Below are positions 25,086 through 35,671 of a DNA stretch of 64,000 nucleotides, piece by piece. This DNA is from Lunularia cruciata (lineage: Eukaryota; Streptophyta; Marchantiopsida; Lunulariales; Lunulariaceae): the NCBI GenBank assembly GCA_948567375.1, contig OX419760.1, forward strand, positions 59,516,911 to 59,580,910, in the 5' to 3' direction. A program made the translations under genes and the position numbers. How positions within the stretch are numbered: position 1 is the first letter of the stretch; the number at the start of each line of letters is the position of its first letter. The notes beneath the pieces were generated by a model that saw nothing but the letters and a program-made list of their open reading frames with translations, was not told the origin of the DNA and did no database searches.

Positions 25086-25307
25086 GAATATTCTAGAAGC
25101 ATCTAAGAAGCTTCTTGGGAAGCTTCCCAACTAGTTAACTTGCGCCCTAAGCAGGTAGCTTCTAAAAGGAAGCTTCTAGAAGCTTCTAACTAGCTTAGCT
25201 CGCACGCCAAGTAGGCGGCTTCTAGAAGGAAGCTTCTTGAGAAGCTTCTTGGTTAACTTGACTTGCACTCCAAGAAAGCGGCTCAAGGAAGCTTCTTGAG
25301 AAGCTTC
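25086..25307 (+). promoter_or_regulatory. Heat-shock-element array in the LTR U3 region
   Basis: A heat-shock element is alternating GAA and TTC every five bases. At 25086-25098 the sequence GAATATTCTAGAA is a perfect three-unit element. At 25169-25186 GAAGCTTCTAGAAGCTTC is a perfect four-unit element. Paired GAAGCTTC units with 4-nt gaps lie at 25107-25126, 25229-25248 and 25288-25307. The array ends 18 nt before the TATA box. Heat-factor binding is inferred from the consensus and not shown. Confidence 0.7.
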
Positions 25308-25324
25308 AAGGGTCTTGTATGCTA

Positions 25325-25334
25325 TCTATAAATA
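25325..25334 (+). promoter_or_regulatory. LTR TATA box
   Basis: TCTATAAATA in the 5' LTR. The other three LTRs keep it (for example ctctataaatag in the 30473-30888 copy). Transcription would start about 30 nt downstream, at the U3/R border. Confidence 0.8.
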
Positions 25335-25439
25335 CCAAAGCCAAAGCTCATGCTAGGCATTCAGAGTTTTCCCTCATTCAAGTGTCCCAATGTGAGTTTC
25401 CATTCTCCTATTTCTCTCCTCGGTTTTGGTCTTTTACAT

Positions 25440-25452
25440 TGGTATAAGAGCA
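25440..25452 (+). other. Retrotransposon primer-binding site
   Basis: TGGTATAAGAGCA begins two bases after the LTR end. It matches, with one change, the TGGTATCAGAGC pattern that pairs with the 3' end of initiator tRNA-Met in plant LTR elements. The reverse copy next to the 37711 LTR reads TGGTATCAGGGC. Confidence 0.8.
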
Positions 25453-25709
25453 AGAATGGGATGGATGGAATTTATGGACCACCAAATCCACTTCCGCCAA
25501 ACCATTGGGACTTTCATGTCCAGATATTACCAAAGCATCATTTCACACAATTCATCACCTTGTGTTTTGGGCAAGATTTTCTACATATGATCACCGTGTT
25601 AGAGGAACCCTTGATACTTCCAGTTGTAACTTATGGAGAATGGTGGACGTGTTGTATCTATGTGTTAATCAACTAGATAAATTGAGGGTAGTGGAATAGA
25701 GTAGTAGCG

Positions 25710-27438
25710 ATGGCAACAATACCGGATGTTATCCTTGCAATGCAACAACAAATCGAGCATCTTACTCGATTGTTGGATGAACAAGACCAGCAACGACGAG
25801 AACAAATAGATAGAGCGCCAGTTCGAGATGGAGAAGATTGCATTCGATTTCCAAAACCCAAGGTATTTGAAGGAAAGAATCTTCTAGGCACAGTGGAGAA
25901 TTTTGTGTTTGACTGCAAACGTTACTTTGAAGCCACCAATCTTCAAGACGAGCGGAAATAAATTCTCTTGGCTTCTAGCCAATTGGATGGCGTGACAAAA
26001 CTTTGGTGGAAATTCCGAGTAGAAAGAGCTGAATGACAAATTGTTACACCAATTTTAACATGGGCAGAATTCAAAGATGCAATACTTGGTCAATTTCAAA
26101 CTATAAATGCCACCCGAGCCGCACGAGATAAATTAGCGGAGTTGAGGCCAATTGGCTCAATGAGAAGCTACATCACACAATTTCAGAACATCATCATGCA
26201 AATTCTAGATATCCAAGAAGGTGAAGTTTTGGATCAATTTGTGCAAGGATTGAAGTCACAAACCAAATTGGAGGTGACCATGCGGGAGCCACAAAATGTA
26301 GAAGAAGCCATGCAATTGATTGAGTGTTTTGATTCCTTGGTTACGACAACTTGGTCTCGACCTCGACCTACACAAAGCCTACCAGTACACTATGCACGAG
26401 TAGAAGAACCGATACCAATGGAGATTGATGCTATCCAACGAAGACTACTTGGCACAACAGATAGAGAAAGATTATGACAAAATGGAGGTTGCTTTTATTG
26501 TCGCCAAGTTGGACATCACATTGCTTAATGTCTACTTAGGAATGAGTGACCTCGACAAGTTGCCCTGATGGAGTTTGTGGAATAGAATGATCAAGGAAAC
26601 AAAGAATCCTTGTAGGAGATTTCGAGCCGCCTATTGGGAGCTTGATTAGTTCCAATGGGATTGAAGGCTCGACCTATGCAAGTTTGCTTCACTTGCAAGG
26701 TACGATATCTGATCAAGGTTGTAGGATTTTGGTTGACTCTGGAAGTTCAAAGAATTGCATGTCTATGCAAGTAGCAAAGGAATTGGATATTCCTATCAAG
26801 CCAGTGTTTGGAAGTAGTTTGATGATGGCGGATGGTAGAAAGGTTCTGCATTTCACACCTCGCATCCTGTTACCTTCAAGATTGGGAAGGAATATTTGGA
26901 GTGTATGAGGTTTGTAGTGGCACCTCCACACTATGATATCATTCTGAGTCTACCTTGGCTTGAACGTCATAAGGTTCAATTTGATTGGACCTGACAACAA
27001 ATTCAAGTACATCACCAAGGTAGAAATTTCCGATTAGGTTGTTTGGCACATCTGAGTAAGATGCCTAAGAATAGTCAGTCCCAAGATGGGAAGTTTGTCA
27101 AGAAGGTAGCCATAGAGCAAATCTGGAAGGGAGATGAGCCCCAAGATGGGAAGTTTGCCAAGAAGGCAACCATGGAGCAAGCTTGGAAGAGAGATGAGTC
27201 CATGGAAGGGAAGTTTGTTAATGAAGCGGCCATAGAGCAAGCTTTGTAGGAAGATAAGTCTATATTTGCGGTGTGGGTCAAGCCTATTGCACAAGAACAA
27301 TCTGAGGAGAGCCAAGAGCCTCATCAAGCAATGGTTGATCATATAGTTCAGGAGTTTGCACATGTGTTTCCGAATGATCTGCCAAAGAGATTACCCTCCG
27401 ATCAAGGTATGCCCTTCAAGATCAAGTTATTGCCAGAG
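25710..27438 (+). pseudogene. Chromovirus gag and protease, with stops
   Basis: The ATG at 25710 (MATIPDVILAMQQQ) opens a gag with the retrotransposon capsid pattern (KLWWKFRVERAE, then TWAEFKDAILGQF, then MRSYITQFQ). A CCHC zinc knuckle lies near 26490-26530 (CFYCRQVGHHIA-stop-C). The protease active site LVDSGSS near 26730 is intact. The frame stays the same over most of gag but is cut by TAA at 25959 and TGA near 26034 and at 26475, plus one inside the knuckle. After a linker with three 60-bp repeats the piece ends at 27438, just before RT, where a reverse-oriented LTR begins. Confidence 0.85.
27081..27260 (+). repeat. 60-bp tandem repeat (three units) in the protease-RT linker
   Basis: Units begin at 27081, 27141 and 27201 and encode about 20 residues each around GKFxKKxxxEQxWKxDE. 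The third unit has a stop. Diverged forms of the array occur in reverse in the other copies (about 33060-33240 and 35960-36120), so it is an ancestral feature of this element family. Confidence 0.9.
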
Positions 27439-27847
27439 TGTAAAAGACCAAAATTGAGGAGAGAAATAGGAGAATGGAAATTCACATTGGGACACTTGAA
27501 TGAGGGAAAACTCCAAATGCCTAGCATGAGCTTCGGCTTTGGTATTTATAGGTAGCATACAAGACCCTTGAAGCTTCTCAAGAAGCTTCCTTGAGCCACT
27601 TTCTTGGAGTGCAAGTCAAGTTAACCAGGAAGCTTCTCAAGAAGCTTCCTTCTAGAAGCCGCCTACTTAGTGTGCAAGCTAAGCTAGTTAGAAGCTTCTA
27701 GAAGCTACTTGCTTAAGGCGCAAGTTAACTAGTTAGGAAGCTTCCCAAGAAGCTTCTTAGATGCTTCTAGAATATTCTAGGCTATTTTGTCTTATTTTCT
27801 ACTTCGTAAGCTCGACTAACTTCATCGCTTAACTCCATATTGTTACA
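27439..27847 (-). repeat. LTR of a reverse-oriented chromovirus copy (3' LTR)
   Basis: It reads TGTAACAATATGG... from 27847 leftward and ends at 27439. A purine-rich tract (GTGGCGGGGGAA on the minus strand) lies just inside at about 27849-27861, as expected for the polypurine tract before a 3' LTR. HSE-like gaagcttc arrays and the TATA box are conserved. Its outer end abuts the plus-strand gag-protease piece. Confidence 0.9.
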
Positions 27848-29945
27848 TATTCCCCCGCCACTAGTTGGTGATGTCCTCGTCGCCAGTGAAGCTTTGAATT
27901 CCTTGATGGCCGTTTGTGCATTCTGGAGGTGGGAAAGAGGTTCCCATGTGGCATCATGAAGGGGATACCCTTTCCAAAGGACCTTGTACTCCGTATGTTG
28001 GCGACGGCCTTGTTGAATATGGCGACGCACAATGATACGATCAACTTTGTACTCCTCATGATCATTGATAGGGACAGGCAGAGGAGGAGGTTGGACTTGA
28101 GAGGAAAAGGAAGAGGGGTTAGGAACAAAGGGTTTTAACTTGGACACATGAAAGACATGGTGGATACGCATGTGACAAGGCAAGGCAAGTTGATAAGCAA
28201 CAAGAGAGACAATGTGGGTGATATCAAAGGGTCCTATCCAATTAGGAGCAAGTTTACGAACTTGGGTATCAAGTGGGAGAGGGAGGTTACTAGAGGATAA
28301 CATGACTTTATCACCAACTTCAAAGGTGAGATCACAACGATGGTGGTCCGCATATTGTTTTTGGCGATTTTGAGCAACAAGGAGGTGAGACTTGGCTTGT
28401 TGGAGAGATTGGGATATAGTGGTCAAGAATGTAGAAGTATGAGGAACCTGAGAGGGAGGGGGAGCAAGAAGAGAGTCTAGAACAAGCCAATCTTGGCCAA
28501 AATTGAGAAAGAAGGGAGAAAATACGGTGCTTGCATGTTTGGAATTGTTGTAGGCAAATTCTGCAGCTGCAAGACATTCATCCCAATTGGTATGGTGGAC
28601 ATTGATAAAGGCCCGCAACATATCCTCCAATGTACGATTTGCGCGTTTGGTTTGTCCATCAATTTGAGGATGATAGGCCATGGACAAAGCAAGCTTGGTG
28701 CCGAGTATCTAGAAGAGTGCTTGCCAAAACTTCCCGGTAAATCAAGGATCACGGTTGGAGATGAGTACATGTGGCATCCCATGATGCTTGAAGACATTGT
28801 CGAAGTAGATTTACGCTAAGGTTGGAGCATCCACGGTATCATAGGTTGGTGCCAAGCGGATTTGCTTACTAAGCTTATCCACAAACACCACAATTGCGGT
28901 GTGTCCTTGTTTTGTCTTTGGCAAGGATGTGATGAGATCCAAGCTCACATGCTCCCAGCAAGCGGATGGAATGGTGAGTGGTTGAAGGAGTCCACTCGGC
29001 TTCTAATTGCTAGCCTTGATACGTTGGCAACTCTCACATGATCAGACAAAGTCTTGAACATCTCGTGTCATGTTGGGCCACCACCATTGGCGTTGGAGGG
29101 TGCCCAAGGTCTTGTCCACTCCCATGTGACCAACTATTGGTAAATCATGGGCTTCTTGAAGGCGCATAAGTCGAAGATCACCTTTGGTTGGAACATAAAT
29201 CAAGTCTGCATGGAATAAAAGGCCTTCCTTGAAGGAGAAGGTGTTGTACTCCTTGTTACATGCTGTCAGACGACCGTGTACCATTTGGAAGAAAGGATCT
29301 TGTTGTAGAGCTGATTGAAACTCATTATGGACCTTAGGGTCAATGGATACCGTTGTAATTGCCTCCGTGATGAGAGGAAGAGCCTTCAAATCAGGTCGTC
29401 GTGATAGAGCATCAAGGATGACATGGAATCGACCTGGTTTATACTCAAGTTTGATGTCAAACAATTGGAGTTGCTCTTCCCATTGATGATACCGACTCTT
29501 CATGTGCTCCAAGTGTAAGGTCTGCAACAATGGCTTGTGATCAGTTCACATGATCACTTGTTTCCCCAAGAGATAAAGCCTCCATATCTTGGTGGCATAT
29601 GCCATTGCAAGTTGTTCCCGATCTTGAACAAAGTAATTTCTTTCAGCTGTATTTAGTCGGCAAGACACAAAGGCAATAGGATGTAGTCCATTTGGAAATT
29701 CTTGTTACAACACAACTCCAATTGCAAAGTTAGAAGCATCAAAATCAACCACACAAGGTAGTTGAGGATCATATGGTTGAAGAATGGGTCTTGAAGACAC
29801 CATATGCTTTAAATTCTGGAACGCCTCTTCATGCTTGGTGGTCCACTGGAAGCTCAAGTTCTTTCCTAAGAGTTCAGTCAATGGTGCAGCCACGTGAGCA
29901 TAATAGTGGATGAACCATTGGTAAAAACTAGCCAATCCATTGTTG
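27848..29945 (-). pseudogene. Chromovirus integrase, chromodomain, RNase H and part of RT
   Basis: Reading right to left on the minus strand: the RT end and RNase H start (29705-30001, FQNLKHMVSSRPILQ), RNase H end to integrase zinc domain (29042-29530, GHMGVDKTLGTLQRQWWWPN), the integrase core, and at 27782-28687 the core end, integrase C-terminus and chromodomain (DRIIVRRHIQQGRRQ...YKVLWKGYP...TWEPLSHL). The chromodomain marks it as a chromovirus. The core motif reads GQTKRANRTLE where the family normally has GQTER with the catalytic Glu, so the third DDE residue appears replaced by Lys. Stops and frameshifts separate the parts. Confidence 0.88.
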
Positions 29946-30472
29946 CTCAAAATTGATAGAAACAATATGTGGATTACCATCATCATTATCTTAGCTTTCA
30001 AGTTGATGATAAGGTCATGCTCTCATCCAATAATCTCCCTCTTCCACTTGATACCCAAGTTAGTAAACTTATCCCTAATTGGATAGGACACTTTGATGTC
30101 ACCCAAATTGTCTCTCATATTGCTTACCAACTTGCCTTGCCTTGTCATATATGCATCCATCTTGTCTTTCATATTTCCAAGTTGAAACCTTTTGTTCCTA
30201 ACCCCTCTTCTTTTTCCTCTTGAGTCCAACCTCCCCCTCTTCCTATCCCTATCAATGATCATAAGGAGTACAAAGTTGATCATATCCTTGCACGTCGCCA
30301 CATTCAACACGACTATCAACAACATATAGAATACACGGTCCTTTGAGAAGGATATTCCCTTCATGATGCCACATGGGAACCTCTTTCTCATCTCAAGAAT
30401 GCACAATTGGCCATTCAAGAATTCAAAGCTTCATTGGCGCCAAGGACATCACGAACTAACGGTGGGAGAATA
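29946..30472 (+). pseudogene. Chromovirus integrase C-terminus and chromodomain fragment
   Basis: On the plus strand, VDDKVMLSSNNLPLPLDTQ and the sequence after it match the integrase C-terminus of the neighbouring minus-strand copy. Degraded chromodomain sequence follows to about 30440. A purine tract GGTGGGAGAA (30461-30470) leads into the LTR at 30473. It is the 3' part of a plus-strand copy whose middle is missing. Confidence 0.85.
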
Positions 30473-30888
30473 TGTTACAATATGGAGTTTAATGACAAAG
30501 TTAGTAGGCCTAACAAAGTAGCAAATAAGACAAATTAGTTTAGAATATTCCAAAAGTATATAGGAAGCTTCTTGGGAAGCTTCTTGGCTACCTTAGCTTG
30601 CACCCCAAGTAGGTAGCTTCTAGAAGGAAGTTTCTAGAAGCTTCCAACTAGCCTAGCCAAGTAAGCGGCTTCTAGAAGGAAGCTTCTTCATAAACTTCCC
30701 AATTAACTTGACTTTCACTCCAAGAAAGTGGCTCAAGGAAGGTTCTTGAGAAGCTTCTCAAGAGCCTTGTATGATCTCTATAAATAGAAGAGCCAAAGCT
30801 CATGCAAGGCATTCAGAGTTTTCTCTCATTCAGTGTCTCAATGTGAGCTTCCATTCTCCTATTTCTCTCCTTGGTCTTGGTCTTTACA
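30473..30888 (+). repeat. 3' LTR of the plus-strand chromovirus copy
   Basis: TGTTACAATATGG... to ...TCTTTACA, about 80-85% identical by eye to the 25016 LTR. The TATA box (ctctataaatag) and most gaagcttc units are kept. It is followed without a gap by integrase sequence in the opposite orientation. Confidence 0.88.
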
Positions 30889-33800
30889 ATATGTTTGAGG
30901 ATGATAGGCCATAGAAAAAGCTTGGTGCCCAGTATCTAGAAGAGTTCTTGCCAAAAACTTCCAATGAAGCAAGGATCACGATCGGAGATGAGTACATGTG
31001 ACATCCCATAATGCTTGAATACATTGTTGAAGTAGATATGTGCCAAGGTTGGAGCGTCCACAATATCAACTATTGGTGCCAAATAGACTTTCTTACTAAG
31101 CTTATCCACAAACACCATAATTGTTGTGTGTCCTTGCTTTGCTTTAGACAAGGAGGTGATGAGATCTAAGCTCAACGAGTGGATGGAATGGGGAGTGGTT
31201 GAAGAAGTTCACTCAGTTTTTGGTTACTAGTCTTGTTGCATTAACAACTCTCATATGATAAAAAAAACTCCCAAACATCGCGCTCCATGTTGGGCCACCA
31301 CCATTGGTGTTGGAGGGTACCTAAATTTTTTCTACACCCATGTGACCAACAATTGGTAAATCATGGGCTTCTTGAAGGCGCACAAGTCAAAGATCACCTT
31401 TGGTTGGAATATAGATCAGATCTCCATGGAATAAAAGGCCTTCCTTGAAGGAGAAGGTGTTGTACTCCTTGTCACATGCTGCAAGACAACCATATTCCAT
31501 CTAGAAGAAGGAATCTTGTTGTAGAGCGGACCAAAACTTGTTTTGGACCTTGGAGTCAATTGATATCGTTGTAATTGTCGCCATGATGAGAAGAAGAGAC
31601 TTCAAATCAAGATGTCGTGAGAAGGCATCAAGGATGACATGGAATTGACTTAGTTTGTACTCAAGTTTGATGTCAAACAATTGGAGTTGCTCCTCCCATT
31701 GATGATGTTGAATCTTCATGTGTTCCAAGTATAAGGTCTGTAATAATGGTTTGTGATCAATTTGCATGATCACTTGCTTCCCCAAGAGGTAATGCTTCCA
31801 TACCTTGGTGGTTTATACCATTGTTAGTTGTTCTTGATCTTGAGCAGAGTAATTTCTTTTGGTTGTATTTAGTCGACAAGACACAAAAGCAATGGTATGC
31901 AATCCATTTGGGAAGTCTGCTACAACACGGCTCCAATTGCAAAGATAGAAGCATCAAAATCAACTACACAAGATAGTTGAGGATCATATAGTTGAAGGGT
32001 CTTGAAGACACTATATGTTTCAACTCCTGGAATGCTTCTTTGTGCTTGGTGTTCCACTAGAAGTTTGACGTCAGTCAAACTTTTAGTGGACACCATTGAT
32101 TGACATCCCTAAGACGTCAGTCAATGGTGTAGCCACATGAGCATAATAGAGGATGAACCGTCAAAAAAAATTGGCCAATCGAGTAAATGCTTCTATAGCA
32201 TCCTTTGGAGTAGGCCAATCAGTAATGGCCTTAATTTTCTCCTCTTCTATCTTGATTCCCTCTGATGAGATCTTGTGACCCAAGAAGGTAACTTGTTTAT
32301 GCTAAAAGGCACACTTCTACTTCTTGTAGTAAAATTTCCACCATTGTAGTCATCTTAGGACTTCTTGCATGTGATTCATGTGTTCCGCCTCTTTCTTACT
32401 AAAGATTAAGATATCATGTAAGAATACTACCACATATCAATCCAATAGTCTATCCAATACTCGATGCAATTGATCCATGAAGACTGTTGGAGCATTAGTG
32501 AGCCCAAAAGGTAGAACTTTCCACTCAAAATGCCCATACCTTGTGCAAAAGGTAATCTTTGGCACATCCTCTCCATCAATGGGGATTTGTCAATAGCCGC
32601 TATGAAGATCCAACTTAAAGAAGTATTGTGCTCCACTCAATTGATCAAGCAAGTCATTGATCCGAGACAAGAGATATGCATTCTTCATTTTTTGCTTATT
32701 GAGCCCATGGTAATCAATATAAAAAAAAGTCCTCCATCCTTCTTTGGAACAAATAGTACCTGTGATCCCTAGGGAGAGGAGTACTATGTCGTATGAAATC
32801 CTTCTCCAACAACTTTGTAGCTGTTGTTCACAACTCTTCCAACTCCTTTGGTGAGAGCCAATAGATTGGTCTACTCACTAGAGTATTCCCTTGCAATAAC
32901 TCAAATTTGAAGGACATACCACAATCAGAGGTAATCCCTTTGGCAGATCATCTAAAAACATGTCCACAAACTCCTAAATTATCTAATCAACCATTGCTTG
33001 ATGAGGCTCTTGATCCTTTTCAGATTGTCCTTGAGCAATTGGCTTGATCCACACCAAAAAAATAGACTTATCTTCCTCCACAACTTGCTCTATGGCTACT
33101 TCACTAACAAACTTTCCATCTAGGTACTCCTCTCTCTTCAAAGGTTGCTCCATGGTTGCTTTCCTGATAATTTCCCATCTTGGGATGCATCTCCCTTCAA
33201 GGCTTGCTCTATGGCTACCTTCTTGACAAACTTCCCATACTAGGACTGATTATTCTTAGGTGTCTTACTCAGAGGTGCCAAACAATCTAATCAAAATTTC
33301 CTACCTTGGTGTTGTACTTGAATTTATTGTTGGGTCCAATCAAATTGAACCTTATGACGTTCAAGCCAAGGTAATCCTAGAATGACATCATAGTGTAGAG
33401 GTGCCACTACAAATTTCATACACTCCAAATAGTCCTTCTTAATCTTGAAGGTAATATGATGCAAGGAACAAAATGCAGAACCATTTCTACCATCCGCCAT
33501 CAATCTACTTCCAATTACTGGCTTGATAGGGAATTCCTAATTCCTTTGCTACTTGTATAGACATGCAATTCTTTGAACTTCCAAAATCAACCAAAATCTT
33601 ATAACCCCAATTAAATATTGTACCTTGCAAGTGAAGCAAACTTGCATAGGTCAAGCCTTCAATCCCATTGGGACTAATCAAGCTCCCTATAGTTGGTTTG
33701 AAATCTTCTTCTAGGATTCCTCATTTCCTTGATCATTCCACTCCACAATTTCCATTTGGGCAACTTGTCAAGGTCGCTCATTCTTGAGTGGACACTTTGC

Positions 33801-34052
33801 AATGTGGTGACCAATTTGGCAACAATAGAAACATCCACCATTTTGTTGGAATCTTTCATGATCTATTGTGTCAAGTGGTCTTTGCTAGATAGCATCAATC
33901 TCCATCGGTATTGGCTTGTCCACCTGTGTATATTGTGTGGGTAGGTTTGAGGAAGGCCAAAGTCAAGACCAAGTTGTCACAACCAAGGAATCAAAGCCTT
34001 TAGCCAACTACATGGCTTTCTCCAAGTCACTTCTAGTCTAATGCGAGCCTCA
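30889..34052 (-). pseudogene. Chromovirus copy lacking its 3' end: integrase, RNase H, RT, protease, gag
   Basis: Minus-strand order from right: gag with zinc knuckle (33674-33860 region), protease (33560-33640; active site reads LVDFGSS, not DSG), RT (about 32100-32900; the YxDD box reads FLHDILIFS near 32405-32435, one catalytic Asp lost), RNase H (31501-31785) and integrase (30936-31175, RIPACWEHVSLDL-type debris then TTIMVFVDKLSKK). Stops and shifts are frequent. It breaks off in integrase at 30889 and in gag at about 34052. Confidence 0.85.
32054..32129. repeat. Double hairpin inside the RT region
   Basis: Two adjacent near-perfect inverted repeats: 32054-32069 with 32074-32089 (16-nt arms, one mismatch, 4-nt loop) and 32091-32104 with 32116-32129 (14-nt arms, one mismatch). 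The homologous stretch in the other copy (about 29837-29885) lacks both hairpins and is about 30 nt shorter, so the hairpins arose here. Confidence 0.85.
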
Positions 34053-35671
34053 AGCCTCATCTTGTCCCAAATCTTGTCCATGTCCCACAATAGCAGTGCA
34101 GTCTCAACGGTTGCAGACATGACAAGTGCACTCTCAACTAGATCAACTCTTGTGTCTAACTCCAACTCAGAGTCAATCTCCTCCCTCACTAGGACCTGAG
34201 ATATAGGCTGATATTAAGTGCCACTCTGAGTAAACCCACTACGTACTGTAGGGCTATCTCCTCTGGAATCCCCAAAGAACTCCGTCGTGACAAAGTAACC
34301 GCAATTACAACCACAATCGGAAACTGCAACAGCAAGTACCCCACCAAGTGCCAACACCAAGCAAGCACCACCAAGTGCCAACACCAACCAAGTGCCAATA
34401 CCAACCAAGCACCACCAAGTGCCAAAACTAACGGAACATTGTCCATTAATGTAACTCTAACTGAGACACCTACACTAGGGGCAAGAGCGACCTATAACTT
34501 GCCATCACAACATGCATTCTTATGGTCTGTAGGTCATCACTTTTTGCCTCACCAGAGAGAAACAAAGATAGTCCAATTGGTCATCACTCCAGCCTCACTA
34601 TTGAGAGCACACCAAAGCACCAATGCTCAAAATTTAGCGCACCTCATACAAACACGGTGCGCAAACATGAAGCAAAGAATGGAGAGGATCCAATCACAAG
34701 AATGCTAAACAACAACCTTCCACTTCAAAAATCAATACAAGACTGACTCTGCTACCATTTGGCATTTGACATAATTGGAGTACCTATTTGCTTCCTTAGC
34801 TATGAGGATCACCAAAGAGATCGGATTCAAGTTCTTCTTGCCAAAATCTGATGTAACTCCTTCACAAAATTTGACGTAAAATCTAACATAAATCCCTAAA
34901 AATGGCTGACCACTAAATCCTCAACTAACTCTTCACTTGAGCCAAAATGGAAAAGTAGGTTTCATCCAATCTTCAATTTGTGAGGATCTGCTCCAAACTC
35001 CACCTTCAATTTTAGTTTCTGAGCTCAACTCAGAAATTGGTCCTAAGCTCAAAATCACAACTACCGCTTAAAAAATGCTTCTTCCTTGGCTCCAAATTTT
35101 GCTAGCACTTCCGCACACACACTCTCTCAGGGAAATCTGAACTACTCGATCAAGACATAACGATCCACCGAGCTTGGAGATATCACCAACACTCGCAGTT
35201 CTTGCACCCAATTTCCCCCTAACTCACTTCTTTGATGTAGTCAGATCGTTTACAACTCAAATCAATCAAGCTTAGATCAATACTTGATCTGATCCTTAAC
35301 AACTTGCCAACAATATGTCATTGATAACAATCAAGCCACACCCACTCTAGCTAAGAGAATCTAGGTGACGCTTGCCGGCTTTCTGTCCACTTTAGCTAGG
35401 AACTCGAAGGCTCAACATCATAGAAGTAAGCTCTCTAGAGCTGCACTTCCAAGGTATACTCATGATTTTGACCTAATTCTCATTCCAATGGTCCCACTAA
35501 CGGCACACCTGATGATGCAGACGGTGCAAGTGACGGTGGGCCCCACCATGAAGTTAATACCCTAAACACAAAAACTGACCGTCGGGAAGTAGTCTATGAG
35601 TAATTGCCAAAATGCTTCTAACTACAAACACTAGAACTCCAGTATCCGAGCAATCTAGATGCGACACTACA
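34053..35671 (-). mobile_element. Fragment of a different LTR element inside the chromovirus mosaic
   Basis: This sequence is unlike the chromovirus pieces on both sides. On the minus strand a candidate LTR runs 35671 to 34760 (TGTAGTG... to ...AATGCCA). It is followed by TGGTAGCAGAGTC at 34757-34745, a good initiator-tRNA-Met type primer-binding site. The remaining 34744-34053 is the start of an internal region without a recognisable gag. No second LTR is present, so LTR identity rests on the primer site and TG...CA ends. Confidence 0.5.
34335..34430. repeat. Minisatellite based on ccaagtgccaacacc
   Basis: Four or five imperfect units of about 16-24 bp (ccaccaagtgccaacaccaa and variants such as ccaagtgccaataccaa). 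They lie in the internal part of the 34053-35671 fragment. The minus strand translates to a Leu/Val/Trp-rich run, which is a by-product of the repeat. Confidence 0.85.

Larger units (their letters stand above)
25016..25438 (+). repeat. 5' LTR of a Ty3/gypsy chromovirus copy
   Basis: It starts TGTAACAATATGG and ends ...CTTTTACA, directly before a primer-binding site. The same sequence, diverged, recurs at 27439-27847 (reverse), 30473-30888 (forward) and 37711-38136 (reverse). The first 300 bp are packed with gaagcttc palindromes. A TATA box lies at 25325-25334, with pyrimidine-rich DNA after it. Confidence 0.9.

Noticed and set aside
25011-30898. tttga before the 25016 LTR and again at 30894-30898 as a target-site duplication
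   Set aside because: The second copy is not directly adjacent to the LTR end and belongs to ordinary integrase sequence, so it is likely chance.
34189-34446. Trp/Leu/Val-rich minus-strand frame as a membrane protein
   Set aside because: It is the translation of the ccaagtgccaacacc minisatellite.
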